Shown: positions 17,451 through 26,761, numbered from the stretch's first letter. The stretch: 64,000 bases of DNA from Viridibacillus sp050279675 (GCF_050279675.1 NZ_JBNNUK010000012.1:65486-129485), one strand, 5' to 3'. The notes: generated by a model from the sequence alone, not told the origin. Numbers and translations: made by a program.

Positions 17451-17933
17451 TTACAAGTTCAAAATACGCTTCCACCACTGTCCGTTCTCGAACAGAATGT
17501 AAACATAATTTAGTTTATCCTCTTGATTAAGATACGTAATCTCCCAAACAACGCCGGGCTCTTCTATACCTAATTTGGTATGAAGGATTTCTTTCACGTT
17601 ATCTTTTTTCGACACTACAGAAAGTGCTTCTTTTTCAGAAGTGCCATCCTCCATTAAAACTTCTTCTAGCTTTGCCTTACTATCATCTTTTGGAACAAAC
17701 ACAGCTTTTTTCTTTCCTGCCTTATCTGTTCCTATTACCGTAACATACGGTTTCTTACCGTTATATACATATGTATCGGTGACAGTCACTAGCTTATCTG
17801 CATCAAGCACAACTTGCTTAGCGTCTTTCTCCGAAATGTAAAACGGTGAATAAGATTTCCAAGCAACAATAACGACAATTGATAACGACAGGATTAACAA
17901 AAATATCGTAAAGAACTTGATCCAATTTTTCAT
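17451..17933 (-). CDS. tseB: Cell wall elongation regulator TseB (YpmB)
   Basis: The 160-residue bitopic protein has one N-terminal membrane segment (about 6-26, FFTIFLLILSLSIVVIVAW) and an extracytoplasmic PepSY-like DUF5590 pair of repeats (SEKDAKQVVLDADKL, SEKEALSVVSKKDNV). B. subtilis YpmB was renamed TseB because it binds and modulates PBP2A. Length and locus (between dinG and aspB) agree. Function is by family. Confidence 0.88.
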   Translation of the reverse strand: MKNWIKFFTIFLLILSLSIVVIVAWKSYSPFYISEKDAKQVVLDADKLVTVTDTYVYNGKKPYVTVIGTDKAGKKKAVFVPKDDSKAKLEEVLMEDGTSEKEALSVVSKKDNVKEILHTKLGIEEPGVVWEITYLNQEDKLNYVYILFENGQWWKRILNL

Positions 17934-17942
17934 TATATCACC

Positions 17943-18101
17943 TTACGTTTCATTTATCGTGAAGATAGGCTTCATATTGCTTTCAATTAAATGCGCTAGC
18001 TCTGACATCGAAATAATTTTACTAAACGCATTTTCATGTTGATTGAAGCTCAGCTGAAAACATATCTTACTAGCTGATTGTACTTCAAATAGTCTTTCCA
18101 T
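17943..18101 (-). CDS. Small 52-residue protein in the ypmA position
   Basis: A 52-codon frame starts at ATG 18099-18101 behind AGGTCGATC and stops nine bases before tseB. It begins MERLFEVQSASKICFQLSFN and ends FTINET. B. subtilis has the small DUF4264 gene ypmA in this slot between dinG and tseB. The general form (short, ending in a F-T-I-x-x-T motif) is compatible with that family, but the sequence is not clearly alike. Function unknown. Confidence 0.55.
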   Translation of the reverse strand: MERLFEVQSASKICFQLSFNQHENAFSKIISMSELAHLIESNMKPIFTINET

Positions 18102-18123
18102 ATGATCGACCTGCTTTCTATCC

Positions 18124-20907
18124 TCATACTTTTTTATTATACCAATGTTCTAATTCTAAGACCATATGTTGTAGGGATACTTTTTTCACCGGAATTGCTG
18201 GAAGAGCACGTATAAATTCCTTCCCATACGATTTCGTCTCAATTCTTCGATCTAAAACGATAAAAACACCCTTATCTTGAGACGAGCGGATTAGACGACC
18301 GAAACCTTGCTTGAAGCGTAAAATGGCCTCAGGTAGTGCTAACTTATAAAATGAATTCAACCCTTGCTCATTTAATGCTTCCGCCCTGGCTCTGAAAATC
18401 GGTTCTTCTGGAGCTGAAAATGGTAAACGCACTACAATGACTGCTGACAATGCATCACCTGGCACATCCACACCTTCCCAAAAGCTATTCGTACCAAATA
18501 ATACGGAATGATTAAACTTCTGGAATAGCTTCAGTAATCGCATTCGACTACCTGAAGACATACCTTGAGCAAAGAGCATATATTCACTTAATGCTTCCGT
18601 TTCTTGAATTAACTCAACCGTTTTTCTGAGCATATCTTGAGACGTAAATAGTACGAAACAACGCCCTTCAGTAACCAGTACAGTTTGAACAATCGCATCT
18701 GCTACAGCTTCCACATATTCCGTTTGTGAAACTTGTTGAATTTCAGGCATATCATCAACAATGTAAAGGCTCGCACCATCGTAGTATGATGAGGGTGCCT
18801 GGAATTGAAATAGTGGCACCGTACTTTGAAGGCCTAATTGATCCGCGATAAAACGGCGATTGTTCGGTACAGTTAATGTACCAGATGCCCAAATTATCCC
18901 TGCTCGCGTACGGAAACTGTCTAAAACAGCCGTGACAGATTGTGCGACGTGTATAGGGCGTTTATATACATGTAGACTCCCAGGGATACTACGTTGGTCT
19001 AACTCAATCCAAGCTGAACAATCTACTTCATCGGATAAAAAGATGGCATCCCATTCAGCCACTTTTATCGTTAATTCACGTAACCAGTAATACCAGTCTG
19101 ATAGTATCGTTTGCTGAGTAGGTGATAAATCATCAGGATTTTGCTGAAATATATCACTTAGTTCCTGAGCAAGCTGTACCCATTCCTGTATACTATGACT
19201 CACTTTTTCAAATAAAGGTTGCTTAATCATGAGCGAATTTAAAGGATAAGTACGCTTATTATGACGTGAACCTGACTTTTGAACGTTTAATTGATTAATC
19301 AGCTGATAAATTGCTTTATCAAAAATTTGTACCATCTCACAGTATTTTATTTCTAATTTTGATAATTGCCTAATCGGGATTTTCCCACTATCAGCCATCA
19401 ATTTAAAGTAATTATGAATTAACTGATGATCATCGACAGATCCAAGTTGACCAAAAATGTACTTCCATTGTGTATACGAAAGTGCTTTTTCATCTCTTAG
19501 TGTAGCTGCCTGAATAAATTGATGCGCTTCATCTAATATCCAGCCATTAACTGATGCTAGAACTGGCTCAACTCGCGTCAAGTCAGATAGCAACATAGCA
19601 TGATTTGTAATAATGAGATCTGCCGTTTTGCTTTTTTTAATCGCATTTTCATAAAAGTCAAAGTAACCTTTACCACGAGAAATAGTCGCAGCCGATGAAC
19701 GTCGTACTTTATCTAATAGTAATTGTCCACCACCGGACAATGTAATTTCATTTAAATCTCCTGTCGTTGTATTCGCAAGCCAAACGAGTAGTTGCATCAT
19801 TGTAAACGATTCATCATAGGAAGCATCTTCAGCAACAAAAAGATCAGCAAAACGATCCACATCGATATAGTGCTCCATTCCTTTTAATAAGGTTACATTA
19901 ATAGATGTTTGTAAAATCGCTTCTGCTTTTGGTAATTCTTCTGCTAATAGTTGGTCAAGAAGATGCGAAGTGTATGAGCTAATACCTACTTTACCATTTG
20001 TTTGTTTGGCATAAATAATTGCAGGAATTAAGTACGCTATTGTTTTACCAATTCCCGTCGACGCTTCAGTCAATACTTCCTGTTTTATTTTCAAGGCATG
20101 CCAGACTTGGTCCATCATTTTAAATTGATCAGGACGCACTTCAAAATCTTTGAAAGCTCTAGTAAATAATGCCTCTTTTTCAGCAATAGATTGTGGATAT
20201 GTTAACTTAATTTCTGACTTACCCTCAATAACTGCTCCCCTTAAAGCTATATTTTTATAATAGAAGTGAAGCTCTGATTGTTTAGCTACAGCTCTTTTAA
20301 TCTGAATCGCATCAAAGAATAATTGCGATAAATCTGATTTTAACCTGAAAGAACGCTGATGCAATTGTTCAATTGTAGAAAGCGGGAGAGTTAAGAGCTC
20401 TTCCCAACCACGTTTTAATAATAATGCTGTTGCATAGGCATCATCATCTGCACGATGTGCTTGTTTCAATGAAATATTCAATTCCATAGCTATATCTTGT
20501 AGCTTATAGCTAAAGGCTGTTGGGAATAATATTTTCGATAATTCAACTGTATCCATTTGTTTTCCAAACCATTTTGGTAAACCAGCTCTTTTAAATTCAG
20601 CTTGTAAAAAAGGCAAATCAAAATCAGTGTTGTGCGCTACAAAAATACAATCTTGTAAAATGTTATAAATTTTTTCAGCATACGCTTCAAATGGTTGCGC
20701 ATCTTTGACATCATTGTCCGTTATATTCGTCAAGTCTTGAATAAAACGAGGAATTTTCTTCCCTGGGTGAATGAAAGTGGTGAAAGTTGACTGCACTTCC
20801 CAATCTTTCATTAAAACAATCGCTATTTGAATGATGCGGTCCCCATTTTGAGATGAGTGACCTGTCGTTTCTAAATCTACGATTGCATATGTTTGACTGT
20901 CCATCAT
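18124..20907 (-). CDS. dinG: ATP-dependent helicase/exonuclease DinG with DnaQ-like N-terminus
   Basis: This 927-residue Gram-positive DinG has an N-terminal DnaQ-type 3'-5' exonuclease (about 1-175) with IVDLETTG, HNTDFDLPFL and HRADDDAYATALL catalytic blocks. The XPD-like helicase follows with EASTGIGKTIAYLIPA (Walker A), LDEAHQF (DEAH) and GRLIRSSQDKGVFIVLDRR (motif VI). No cluster of four cysteines is apparent, consistent with the firmicute form lacking the FeS domain. The start is one of two adjacent ATGs (20907 or 20904). In the family the nuclease domain is active; the helicase activity is doubtful in Staphylococcus, so I infer nuclease function more firmly. Confidence 0.94.
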   Translation of the reverse strand: MMDSQTYAIVDLETTGHSSQNGDRIIQIAIVLMKDWEVQSTFTTFIHPGKKIPRFIQDLTNITDNDVKDAQPFEAYAEKIYNILQDCIFVAHNTDFDLPFLQAEFKRAGLPKWFGKQMDTVELSKILFPTAFSYKLQDIAMELNISLKQAHRADDDAYATALLLKRGWEELLTLPLSTIEQLHQRSFRLKSDLSQLFFDAIQIKRAVAKQSELHFYYKNIALRGAVIEGKSEIKLTYPQSIAEKEALFTRAFKDFEVRPDQFKMMDQVWHALKIKQEVLTEASTGIGKTIAYLIPAIIYAKQTNGKVGISSYTSHLLDQLLAEELPKAEAILQTSINVTLLKGMEHYIDVDRFADLFVAEDASYDESFTMMQLLVWLANTTTGDLNEITLSGGGQLLLDKVRRSSAATISRGKGYFDFYENAIKKSKTADLIITNHAMLLSDLTRVEPVLASVNGWILDEAHQFIQAATLRDEKALSYTQWKYIFGQLGSVDDHQLIHNYFKLMADSGKIPIRQLSKLEIKYCEMVQIFDKAIYQLINQLNVQKSGSRHNKRTYPLNSLMIKQPLFEKVSHSIQEWVQLAQELSDIFQQNPDDLSPTQQTILSDWYYWLRELTIKVAEWDAIFLSDEVDCSAWIELDQRSIPGSLHVYKRPIHVAQSVTAVLDSFRTRAGIIWASGTLTVPNNRRFIADQLGLQSTVPLFQFQAPSSYYDGASLYIVDDMPEIQQVSQTEYVEAVADAIVQTVLVTEGRCFVLFTSQDMLRKTVELIQETEALSEYMLFAQGMSSGSRMRLLKLFQKFNHSVLFGTNSFWEGVDVPGDALSAVIVVRLPFSAPEEPIFRARAEALNEQGLNSFYKLALPEAILRFKQGFGRLIRSSQDKGVFIVLDRRIETKSYGKEFIRALPAIPVKKVSLQHMVLELEHWYNKKV

Positions 20908-20937
20908 TTACTTCACAACTTTCCGATCAGTTTATAT

Positions 20938-21096
20938 TCAAAATTCTATCACATTTTGAGCAGAATAGCTGAAGTCGATGTGCAGAAACATGGATTTTAC
21001 AGATTGTTGTGCTAAGTAGCGTGATTGTTGTGTCATTTCTATTGTTTGTTGTGCTAATTTAGCTGTTTGTTGCGCTAACTCATTCATTTGTTGCAT
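20938..21096 (-). CDS. Small 52-residue protein with perfect heptad QQ repeats
   Basis: The frame starts at ATG 21094-21096 behind AAAGGGG with eight bases spacing and ends TGA at 20938. Four successive heptads carry AQQ or TQQ at the same register (LAQQTAK, LAQQTIE, MTQQSRY, LAQQSVK), which predicts a short amphipathic coiled coil. The tail is FLHIDFSYSAQNVIEF. The panD terminator lies just upstream, and dinG follows 30 bases downstream. I do not recognise the family; B. subtilis has no annotated gene I can recall in this slot. Confidence 0.6.
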   Translation of the reverse strand: MQQMNELAQQTAKLAQQTIEMTQQSRYLAQQSVKSMFLHIDFSYSAQNVIEF

Positions 21097-21142
21097 TAAC
21101 TAGCCCCTTTGTTATTTTGCTGAGTATTCACGTCTCAAGACA

Positions 21143-21168
21143 CTAAAAAAGCACCCAAAAATGGATGC
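21143..21168 (-). terminator. Terminator of panBCD
   Basis: On the minus strand GCATCC, an ATTTTT loop and GGGTGC form a six-pair stem with one G-U, followed by TTTTTTA. Confidence 0.75.
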
Positions 21169-21176
21169 CTCTAACC

Positions 21177-21563
21177 TTACATAACTGTCGCTTCTGGTTC
21201 ATATTGAATGAGTTCTTTAATCATATTCCCCTGCTGCATAATTGCTACAGTTGGTTTGTGTTTTTTTGCTTCTTCGTCATTAACATAGGCATAAGACATA
21301 ATAATGACGACATCACCTTTTTGCACTAAACGAGCTGCAGCACCATTTACACAAATAACACCACTACCGCGCTCTCCTGCTATAATATATGTTTCAAAAC
21401 GAGCACCGTTATTATTATCAACAACATGTACTTTTTCATTTGGTAGCATACCAACAGCATCGAGTAAATCCTCATCAATGGTAATACTACCTACATAATT
21501 TAAGTCCGCTTGTGTTACAACTGCACGGTGGATTTTTGCATTCATCATCATTCTAAACATCAT
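21177..21563 (-). CDS. panD: Aspartate 1-decarboxylase proenzyme
   Basis: PanD makes beta-alanine for pantothenate. The 128-residue protein resembles B. subtilis PanD closely (ADLNYVGSITIDEDLLDAVGMLPNEKV, NGARFETYII, GERGSGVICVNGAAARL). The proenzyme self-cleaves at the Gly-Ser bond in YVGS to form the pyruvoyl cofactor; both residues are present. Two or more adjacent Met codons make the start uncertain; homologues favour 21560. Its GGGGAATAA site overlaps the panC stop, so the genes are coupled. Confidence 0.96.
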   Translation of the reverse strand: MMFRMMMNAKIHRAVVTQADLNYVGSITIDEDLLDAVGMLPNEKVHVVDNNNGARFETYIIAGERGSGVICVNGAAARLVQKGDVVIIMSYAYVNDEEAKKHKPTVAIMQQGNMIKELIQYEPEATVM

Positions 21564-22415
21564 TTATTCCCCTTTTCTTTGAAAAATAATATTGTCGATT
21601 AGGCGTGTGTTACCAAAGTAAACGGCTGTAGCAAGCAAGACTTTTTTAGAATGCTCTGTCACTTCAGTAAGATCTGGATAACTTAGCATTTGCAAATAAT
21701 CCAATTGACCATTTGAATTAGCTTCAATGTGCTCTTTTGCAAGATTTGTAGCCTCAATATTATTATCAAATTCGAAATAATGGTTTTTAGCAAGACTCAA
21801 CGCTTGATGAATTACTACCGCTTCTTTACGTTGTTGTTCCGTTAAAAATACATTTCGGGAGCTTTTCGCTAGACCGTCTTCTTCTCGAACAATTGGCACA
21901 CTTCTAATTTCTAAAGGAAAATTAAAATCACGCACCAAAGTTTCGATAAGCGCTAGCTGTTGTGCATCTTTTTGTCCAAAATAAGCCTTTGTTGGCTGAA
22001 TGATGTGGAAAAGCTTTGTCACAATTTTTAATACCCCATCGAAATGTCCAGGTCTTGTTGCACCACAAAGAATGTTAGATTGTGGACCAGCCAATATTTG
22101 AATACCTCCATTAGTCGGGTACATTTCACTGGCAGAAGGAGCGAATAAAAAGTCAACGCCTACTTTTTCTGCAATCTTCGAATCACGATCTAAATCTCTT
22201 GGATAACTTTCATAATCTTCGTTGGGCCCAAATTGCGCAGGATTGACGAAAAGGCTCATGACAACCATGTCATTTTCTTGTCGTGCAGCTGTTGCTAGTG
22301 CCATATGACCTTCATGTAAATAGCCCATTGTCGGAATGAGACCGATTGTTTTATCAGCTTTTTTTGCTGCAGTAATGTGTGCCGTTAATTCTTTGATAGT
22401 TGAAACGATTTTCAT
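21564..22415 (-). CDS. panC: Pantothenate synthetase
   Basis: PanC joins pantoate and beta-alanine using ATP. The 283-residue Rossmann ligase has the HIGH-type motif PTMGYLHEGHMAL, FVNPAQFGPNEDYESYPRD, FGQKDAQQL and the KMSKS-like AKSSRNVFL. The start overlaps the panB stop by four bases and a GGAGG lies ten bases upstream. It is the second gene of panB-panC-panD. Confidence 0.97.
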   Translation of the reverse strand: MKIVSTIKELTAHITAAKKADKTIGLIPTMGYLHEGHMALATAARQENDMVVMSLFVNPAQFGPNEDYESYPRDLDRDSKIAEKVGVDFLFAPSASEMYPTNGGIQILAGPQSNILCGATRPGHFDGVLKIVTKLFHIIQPTKAYFGQKDAQQLALIETLVRDFNFPLEIRSVPIVREEDGLAKSSRNVFLTEQQRKEAVVIHQALSLAKNHYFEFDNNIEATNLAKEHIEANSNGQLDYLQMLSYPDLTEVTEHSKKVLLATAVYFGNTRLIDNIIFQRKGE

Positions 22416-23251
22416 TTTCTTATGCCTCCGTATAGCTGTTCAAGTTGATGATCTGTCATCGTGAAGCGATGCTCTACTTTTGGAAAAGAACCTTGCTTAA
22501 CTGCTTTTGTATAGCTTTCGATACCTTTTAACATCAATTCTCCTGCAGGTGCAAACTTTTCAACAAATTTCGGTACATGGTGAGTTCCATATGCAAGAGC
22601 ATCATGGTAAACGAGTACTTGTCCATCAACATCTGCTCCCGCACCTATTCCTATTACTGGGATTTTAAGTGCTTTTGTAATTTCTGCTGCTAGCTGATAT
22701 GGTATACATTCAAGAACAAGCGCACATGCTCCCGCCTCTTCGACTTTTTTTGCATCTTGTAATAATTTTTCTGCAGCAACAGCTGTTTTTCCCTGCACTT
22801 TATACCCCCCAAGAACTGCCGCAGATTGTGGTAGTAAACCTAAATGTGCTACTACTGGAATCCCTGTATTTACTAAAGAGGATATGACATTGACAACAGC
22901 CTCTGCCCCTTCAACTTTTAAGGCACTAGCACCTGTCTGTTGAAACATATGAATCGCAGTTTGCAGTGTTTGGTCAATATTTCCATGATATGAACCAAAC
23001 GGCATATCAACTACGATAAAAGTATCCTTTGCTCCTCTTTTTACAGCTTTTGCATGATGGACCATATCTGTGACTGTCACTGGAACAGTTGAATCATAGC
23101 CAAGCACGACCATACCAAGGGAATCACCTACTAAAATCATATCTACTTCAGCTTCTTCAGCTAGTTTTGCAGATGGGTAATCATATGCAGTAAGCATAAC
23201 AATTTTGTCGCTTTGCTCTTTCATTTTCAAAAAATGAGTCGTTGTTTTCAA
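22412..23251 (-). CDS. panB: 3-methyl-2-oxobutanoate hydroxymethyltransferase
   Basis: PanB transfers a hydroxymethyl group from methylene-THF to 2-oxoisovalerate, giving ketopantoate. The 279-residue TIM barrel shows MLTAYDYPSAKLAEEAEVD, LVGDSLGMVVLGYDST, KVEGA, HLGLLPQS and IGIGAGADVDGQVLV. The initiator is TTG (23249-23251), placed eight bases behind GGAGGAAGC. A 220-base leader with a terminator hairpin precedes it. Confidence 0.96.
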   Translation of the reverse strand: MKTTTHFLKMKEQSDKIVMLTAYDYPSAKLAEEAEVDMILVGDSLGMVVLGYDSTVPVTVTDMVHHAKAVKRGAKDTFIVVDMPFGSYHGNIDQTLQTAIHMFQQTGASALKVEGAEAVVNVISSLVNTGIPVVAHLGLLPQSAAVLGGYKVQGKTAVAAEKLLQDAKKVEEAGACALVLECIPYQLAAEITKALKIPVIGIGAGADVDGQVLVYHDALAYGTHHVPKFVEKFAPAGELMLKGIESYTKAVKQGSFPKVEHRFTMTDHQLEQLYGGIRK

Positions 23252-23271
23252 AACGCTTCCTCCTCTATTCA

Positions 23272-23348
23272 GGAAGAAAACAAAAAACCCCTCTGTCTAA
23301 AAATGGACAGAAGGGTTGCGTATTCAATGAATTGCATCGTTTTCTTCC
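23272..23348 (-). promoter_or_regulatory. Nested hairpin before panB: terminator inside an outer helix, possible attenuator
   Basis: On the minus strand a 12-bp stem with one G-U pair (23286-23297 with 23306-23317) is followed by TTTTTTG, a textbook terminator. It is enclosed by a perfect 10-bp outer pair, GGAAGAAAAC (23339-23348) with GTTTTCTTCC (23272-23281). The latter overlaps the end of the U tract and lies 20 bases from the panB ribosome site. It may simply end birA transcription, or regulate panBCD by attenuation. No known riboswitch or T-box sequence was recognised. Confidence 0.55.
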
Positions 23349-23474
23349 GTCCCTGTCTATTACTAGATCAAGGCGAATCTCTTTAGTTATAGTTTTTATA
23401 GCGAGGTACAGTTCAATCAAATTGATACTGTCCTATATTTCAACTATAACAAGTTTGTCGATACATGCCAATCT

Positions 23475-24458
23475 TTATTTTTCGAGTGTAATATCAGCCG
23501 AATAGATACCTTTTATTGTGCCATCATCTAATTGCAATTGTAAAACACCATCATTTGTTATTCCGATTGCTTTACCAATGAATACTTCTTGCAATGTTGA
23601 TGCTCGAATACGATTTCCAATAGTACAAGAATAACTTTCCCATTGAGACTTAATCGGTTCAAAACCTTCTTTTACATATTGTGAACTGTAAATTTCTAAG
23701 TAATAAAGTATTTTAGCAACTAAAGTTGCACGATCTATATGTTTGCCATTAGCTATTTTAAGGGATGTTGCGATGTCTTTTATTTCTTCATCGAAATCAT
23801 TTGGCTGATGATTTACGTTTATACCGATCCCCATAATAATTGCATTTACGCGGTCAGGATCTGCTTGTAATTCTGTTAAAATCCCAGTACATTTCTTACC
23901 ATTTATCAATAAATCATTTGGCCATTTAATTTCTGGTTGTACACCTGTTATGTCAGCTATAGCTTTAGTCAATGCCACTGCAGCTACTAAAGTAAATTGA
24001 GGCGCTTCATAAGGAGCTATCTCTGGTCGAAGGATGACACTCATCCAAATCCCTTTACCTTTCGTCGACTTCCATTCACGCATCATACGGCCACGGCCCG
24101 CTGTCTGCTCCTCGCAAATGATAACAGTACCTTCTGGCGCTCCCTCTTGTGCTTTATTATGTGCAATTGCTTGAGTAGAGGTCATTGACTGTTCATATAT
24201 AATACGGTTGCCGAAATTTTCCGTTTCAAGAGCCATTGAAATATTTGCATCGTCGACTGTATCAGGCGTTGCGGTTAAAACATAGCCTCTTTTTTTTACT
24301 GTTTCAAAGGCATAACCCTTTTCTTGAAGTTGCTTCATATGCTTCCAAATTGCCGTTCTAGAGATGCCAAATTCATCTGCTAGCTGTTGTCCGGAGATTG
24401 GTTCTCCATTAGCCTCAACTAATCGCTTAATAATTTCATTTTTCAATGTTGCTTTCAT
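23475..24458 (-). CDS. birA: Biotin operon repressor / biotin--protein ligase
   Basis: BirA activates biotin to biotinyl-AMP, transfers it to carboxylases, and in Bacillus represses biotin synthesis genes. The 327-residue protein has an N-terminal winged helix (about 1-62, SGQQLADEFGISRTAIWKHMKQL), then the catalytic domain with GRGRMMREW (biotin/ATP loop), IKWPNDLLING and GIGINVNH, and a C-terminal SH3-like domain. It overlaps the cca 3' end by 23 bases. Confidence 0.96.
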   Translation of the reverse strand: MKATLKNEIIKRLVEANGEPISGQQLADEFGISRTAIWKHMKQLQEKGYAFETVKKRGYVLTATPDTVDDANISMALETENFGNRIIYEQSMTSTQAIAHNKAQEGAPEGTVIICEEQTAGRGRMMREWKSTKGKGIWMSVILRPEIAPYEAPQFTLVAAVALTKAIADITGVQPEIKWPNDLLINGKKCTGILTELQADPDRVNAIIMGIGINVNHQPNDFDEEIKDIATSLKIANGKHIDRATLVAKILYYLEIYSSQYVKEGFEPIKSQWESYSCTIGNRIRASTLQEVFIGKAIGITNDGVLQLQLDDGTIKGIYSADITLEK

Positions 24459-25632
24459 GAGTGAACCAATCCTTTATCTTTTGTCGATCATTGACAAGTT
24501 TATTTAATAGTATTTCATCGACTATTTTATCGATTACCCTTTTTAACCACGGTCCACTTTTTTTACCGCTCCACTCAATCAAGTCTCGGCCATTGACGAC
24601 AATTTCAGAACGTGATTGAATGGCTAGTGTATTCTTTTTCTGTACAATTTCGGATCGTTTTAAATCGTCATTCGAATGCAAAAATTTCACAGCAAAATCA
24701 TTTGCAATTTCTAATATTGGTAAGTCAAACTCAAAATAGTCTCTCGCAGTCCATCCAGAAGTAGTCCTAATTTCATAAGCTTGTAATACTTGTTTCACAT
24801 AATTTTTTTCTTTGTTTGAACAATTAAACGTATTTAAAAGTTGAACAGCATTTTCATCCTGTTGTAATAAAATGAAAAACGCCCAGCCGTTAACTGGATT
24901 TCCAAAGCTCTCGAAAGTACGCCAATACTCTACATGTTTCGAAAAATCTCCCGGTAAATGGTCGACAAGCCGCGTATCGTTTACGTAACGAATCGCTTTT
25001 TGCACATTTGAACTTGTCCATACTTTGTCAAATTCTACTTTTATCCGTTCTTTCGCAATAAAGCCTATATCTTCTGCTTGATTACGGATTGCTTTGAAGG
25101 TTTCTTCTTCAATAGCAAAACCGAGCTGTGCACTGAATCTGATTGCGCGAAGCATTCGCAGTGCATCCTCACTAAAACGACTACTAGCATTCCCCACAGC
25201 CCGTATTATTTGAGATGATAAATCACTTTGTCCACCAAATAGATCTACTATTTCTTTTGACCCACGCATAGCCATTGCATTAATCGTGAAATCACGGCGT
25301 TTTAAATCTTCTTCTAAGGAACGTACAAATTGCACATCATTCGGCCGACGATGATCTGCATACTCTCCTTCTGTTCGATATGTTGTGACTTCTACGGGAC
25401 TAAGAGAATGAATCACTAATACTGTTCCATGAGCGATACCGACATCTGCAGTACGTGAAAAAACAGTTTTCACTTCTTCAGGTAAAGCACTCGTTGCAAC
25501 ATCGACGTCATTGGCTAACTGGCCTCGTAAATAATCTCTTACTGCACCTCCAACAATAACCGCTTCATAACCAAACTTCTCTAAAGATTGTATGATATCA
25601 AAAGCGGCTTGCCAATTCTCATCTAACTTCAT
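24436..25632 (-). CDS. cca: CCA tRNA nucleotidyltransferase
   Basis: Cca adds or repairs the 3' CCA of tRNAs without a template. The 398-residue class II enzyme has motif A GGAVRDYLRG...VDVATSA, RRDFTINAMA, DLFGG and the neck motif EDALRMLRAIRFSAQLGF. The start at ATG 25632 follows AAGGTGG; the longer frame to 25653 begins before that site. It overlaps bshA upstream and birA downstream, indicating one tightly packed operon. Confidence 0.96.
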   Translation of the reverse strand: MKLDENWQAAFDIIQSLEKFGYEAVIVGGAVRDYLRGQLANDVDVATSALPEEVKTVFSRTADVGIAHGTVLVIHSLSPVEVTTYRTEGEYADHRRPNDVQFVRSLEEDLKRRDFTINAMAMRGSKEIVDLFGGQSDLSSQIIRAVGNASSRFSEDALRMLRAIRFSAQLGFAIEEETFKAIRNQAEDIGFIAKERIKVEFDKVWTSSNVQKAIRYVNDTRLVDHLPGDFSKHVEYWRTFESFGNPVNGWAFFILLQQDENAVQLLNTFNCSNKEKNYVKQVLQAYEIRTTSGWTARDYFEFDLPILEIANDFAVKFLHSNDDLKRSEIVQKKNTLAIQSRSEIVVNGRDLIEWSGKKSGPWLKRVIDKIVDEILLNKLVNDRQKIKDWFTHESNIEK

Positions 25633-26761
25633 TTTTCCGTGCCACCTTCTCATAAAGAGCCTCGTATTGCTCCACTATTTTCGAGGAATGGAAGCAATGA
25701 TTTGCTCTATAAATTGCCGCTTCACGGAAAGATTGTAATTTGTATTCGTCTTGTAGTAAATCGATAGCATATTTAGCTGCTTGATTTGTATCACCTAACT
25801 CTACTATATAACCATTCTGACCATGTTCAATCACTTCTGGTATACCGCCAACATTCGTACCAATTCCAGGTACACCACAAGCCATTGCCTCTAATAAAAC
25901 AAGGCCAAACGATTCTTTTTCAGACATGAGTAATTTCAAATCACTCATCGCATAAAGTTCAGATAAATTATCTTGTTTCCCTAAAAACAAAATATCATTC
26001 ACAAATGGACATTTCTTTATTTCTTCCATAATTCGATGCTTTTCAGGTCCATCTCCAACAAGTAGTAATTTTGCAGGCATTTGCGCTCTCACTTGAATAA
26101 ACGTTTTGATAATGTCTGGAATATGTTTTACTTTCCGGAAATTTGATACATGAATTAGTACCCGTTCATTATCCAATATGCCAAAATCTCGCTTTAATTG
26201 TGTGCCATCTTTTGGTGTATATTCCCGTTCATCAACAAAATTATAAATTGTTTCGATTGGTTTATTTGTTTCGATTAGTTCATAAGTTTGGCGCTTCAAG
26301 GAATTCGAAACAGCAGTTACAATATCAGATTTTTCAATACCATAACGGATTGCGCCAGTAAGTGATGAATCATAGCCTAATACCGTAATATCAGTACCGT
26401 GGAGCGTTGTAACTATACCGACATCTTCACCTGCCATATCTCGTCCCAACACCGCACATACAGCGTGTGGAATAGCATAATGCACATGCAACACATCTAG
26501 TTTCTCACTTTTAATAACATCTGCCATTTTACTTGCTAGCGCAATATCATATGGAGAATGTTGAAATACGGAATAACTATTTACTTCAACTTCATGATAA
26601 AAAATAGTTGGATAAATTTTATTTAAGCGAAAAGGCATACTAGAAGTGATGAAATGAATTTCATGACCTTTCTCAGCCAACATCTTACCAAGCTCAGTAG
26701 CAATAACACCTGAGCCTCCAACAGTCGGATAACAAGTTATACCAATTTTCATTTTACGCAC
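25619..26761 (-). CDS. bshA: N-acetyl-alpha-D-glucosaminyl L-malate synthase BshA
   Basis: BshA joins UDP-GlcNAc and L-malate, the first step in bacillithiol synthesis. The 380-residue GT4 glycosyltransferase shows GITCYPTVGGSGVIATELGK, LHGTDITVLGYD, IYNFVDEREY, HVSNFRKVKH and SEKESFGLVLLEAMACGVP, close to B. subtilis BshA. The start is GTG (MRKMKIG, matching MRKLKIG in B. subtilis), although ATG at 26752 is possible. In B. subtilis bshB1 sits immediately upstream; here mgsA follows directly and bshB1 is missing. Confidence 0.95.
   Translation of the reverse strand: MRKMKIGITCYPTVGGSGVIATELGKMLAEKGHEIHFITSSMPFRLNKIYPTIFYHEVEVNSYSVFQHSPYDIALASKMADVIKSEKLDVLHVHYAIPHAVCAVLGRDMAGEDVGIVTTLHGTDITVLGYDSSLTGAIRYGIEKSDIVTAVSNSLKRQTYELIETNKPIETIYNFVDEREYTPKDGTQLKRDFGILDNERVLIHVSNFRKVKHIPDIIKTFIQVRAQMPAKLLLVGDGPEKHRIMEEIKKCPFVNDILFLGKQDNLSELYAMSDLKLLMSEKESFGLVLLEAMACGVPGIGTNVGGIPEVIEHGQNGYIVELGDTNQAAKYAIDLLQDEYKLQSFREAAIYRANHCFHSSKIVEQYEALYEKVARKNEVR

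Noticed and set aside
23252..23474. T-box or biotin/pantothenate riboswitch before panB
   Set aside because: No T-box consensus sequence or known aptamer motif was found; only the nested hairpin is supported.
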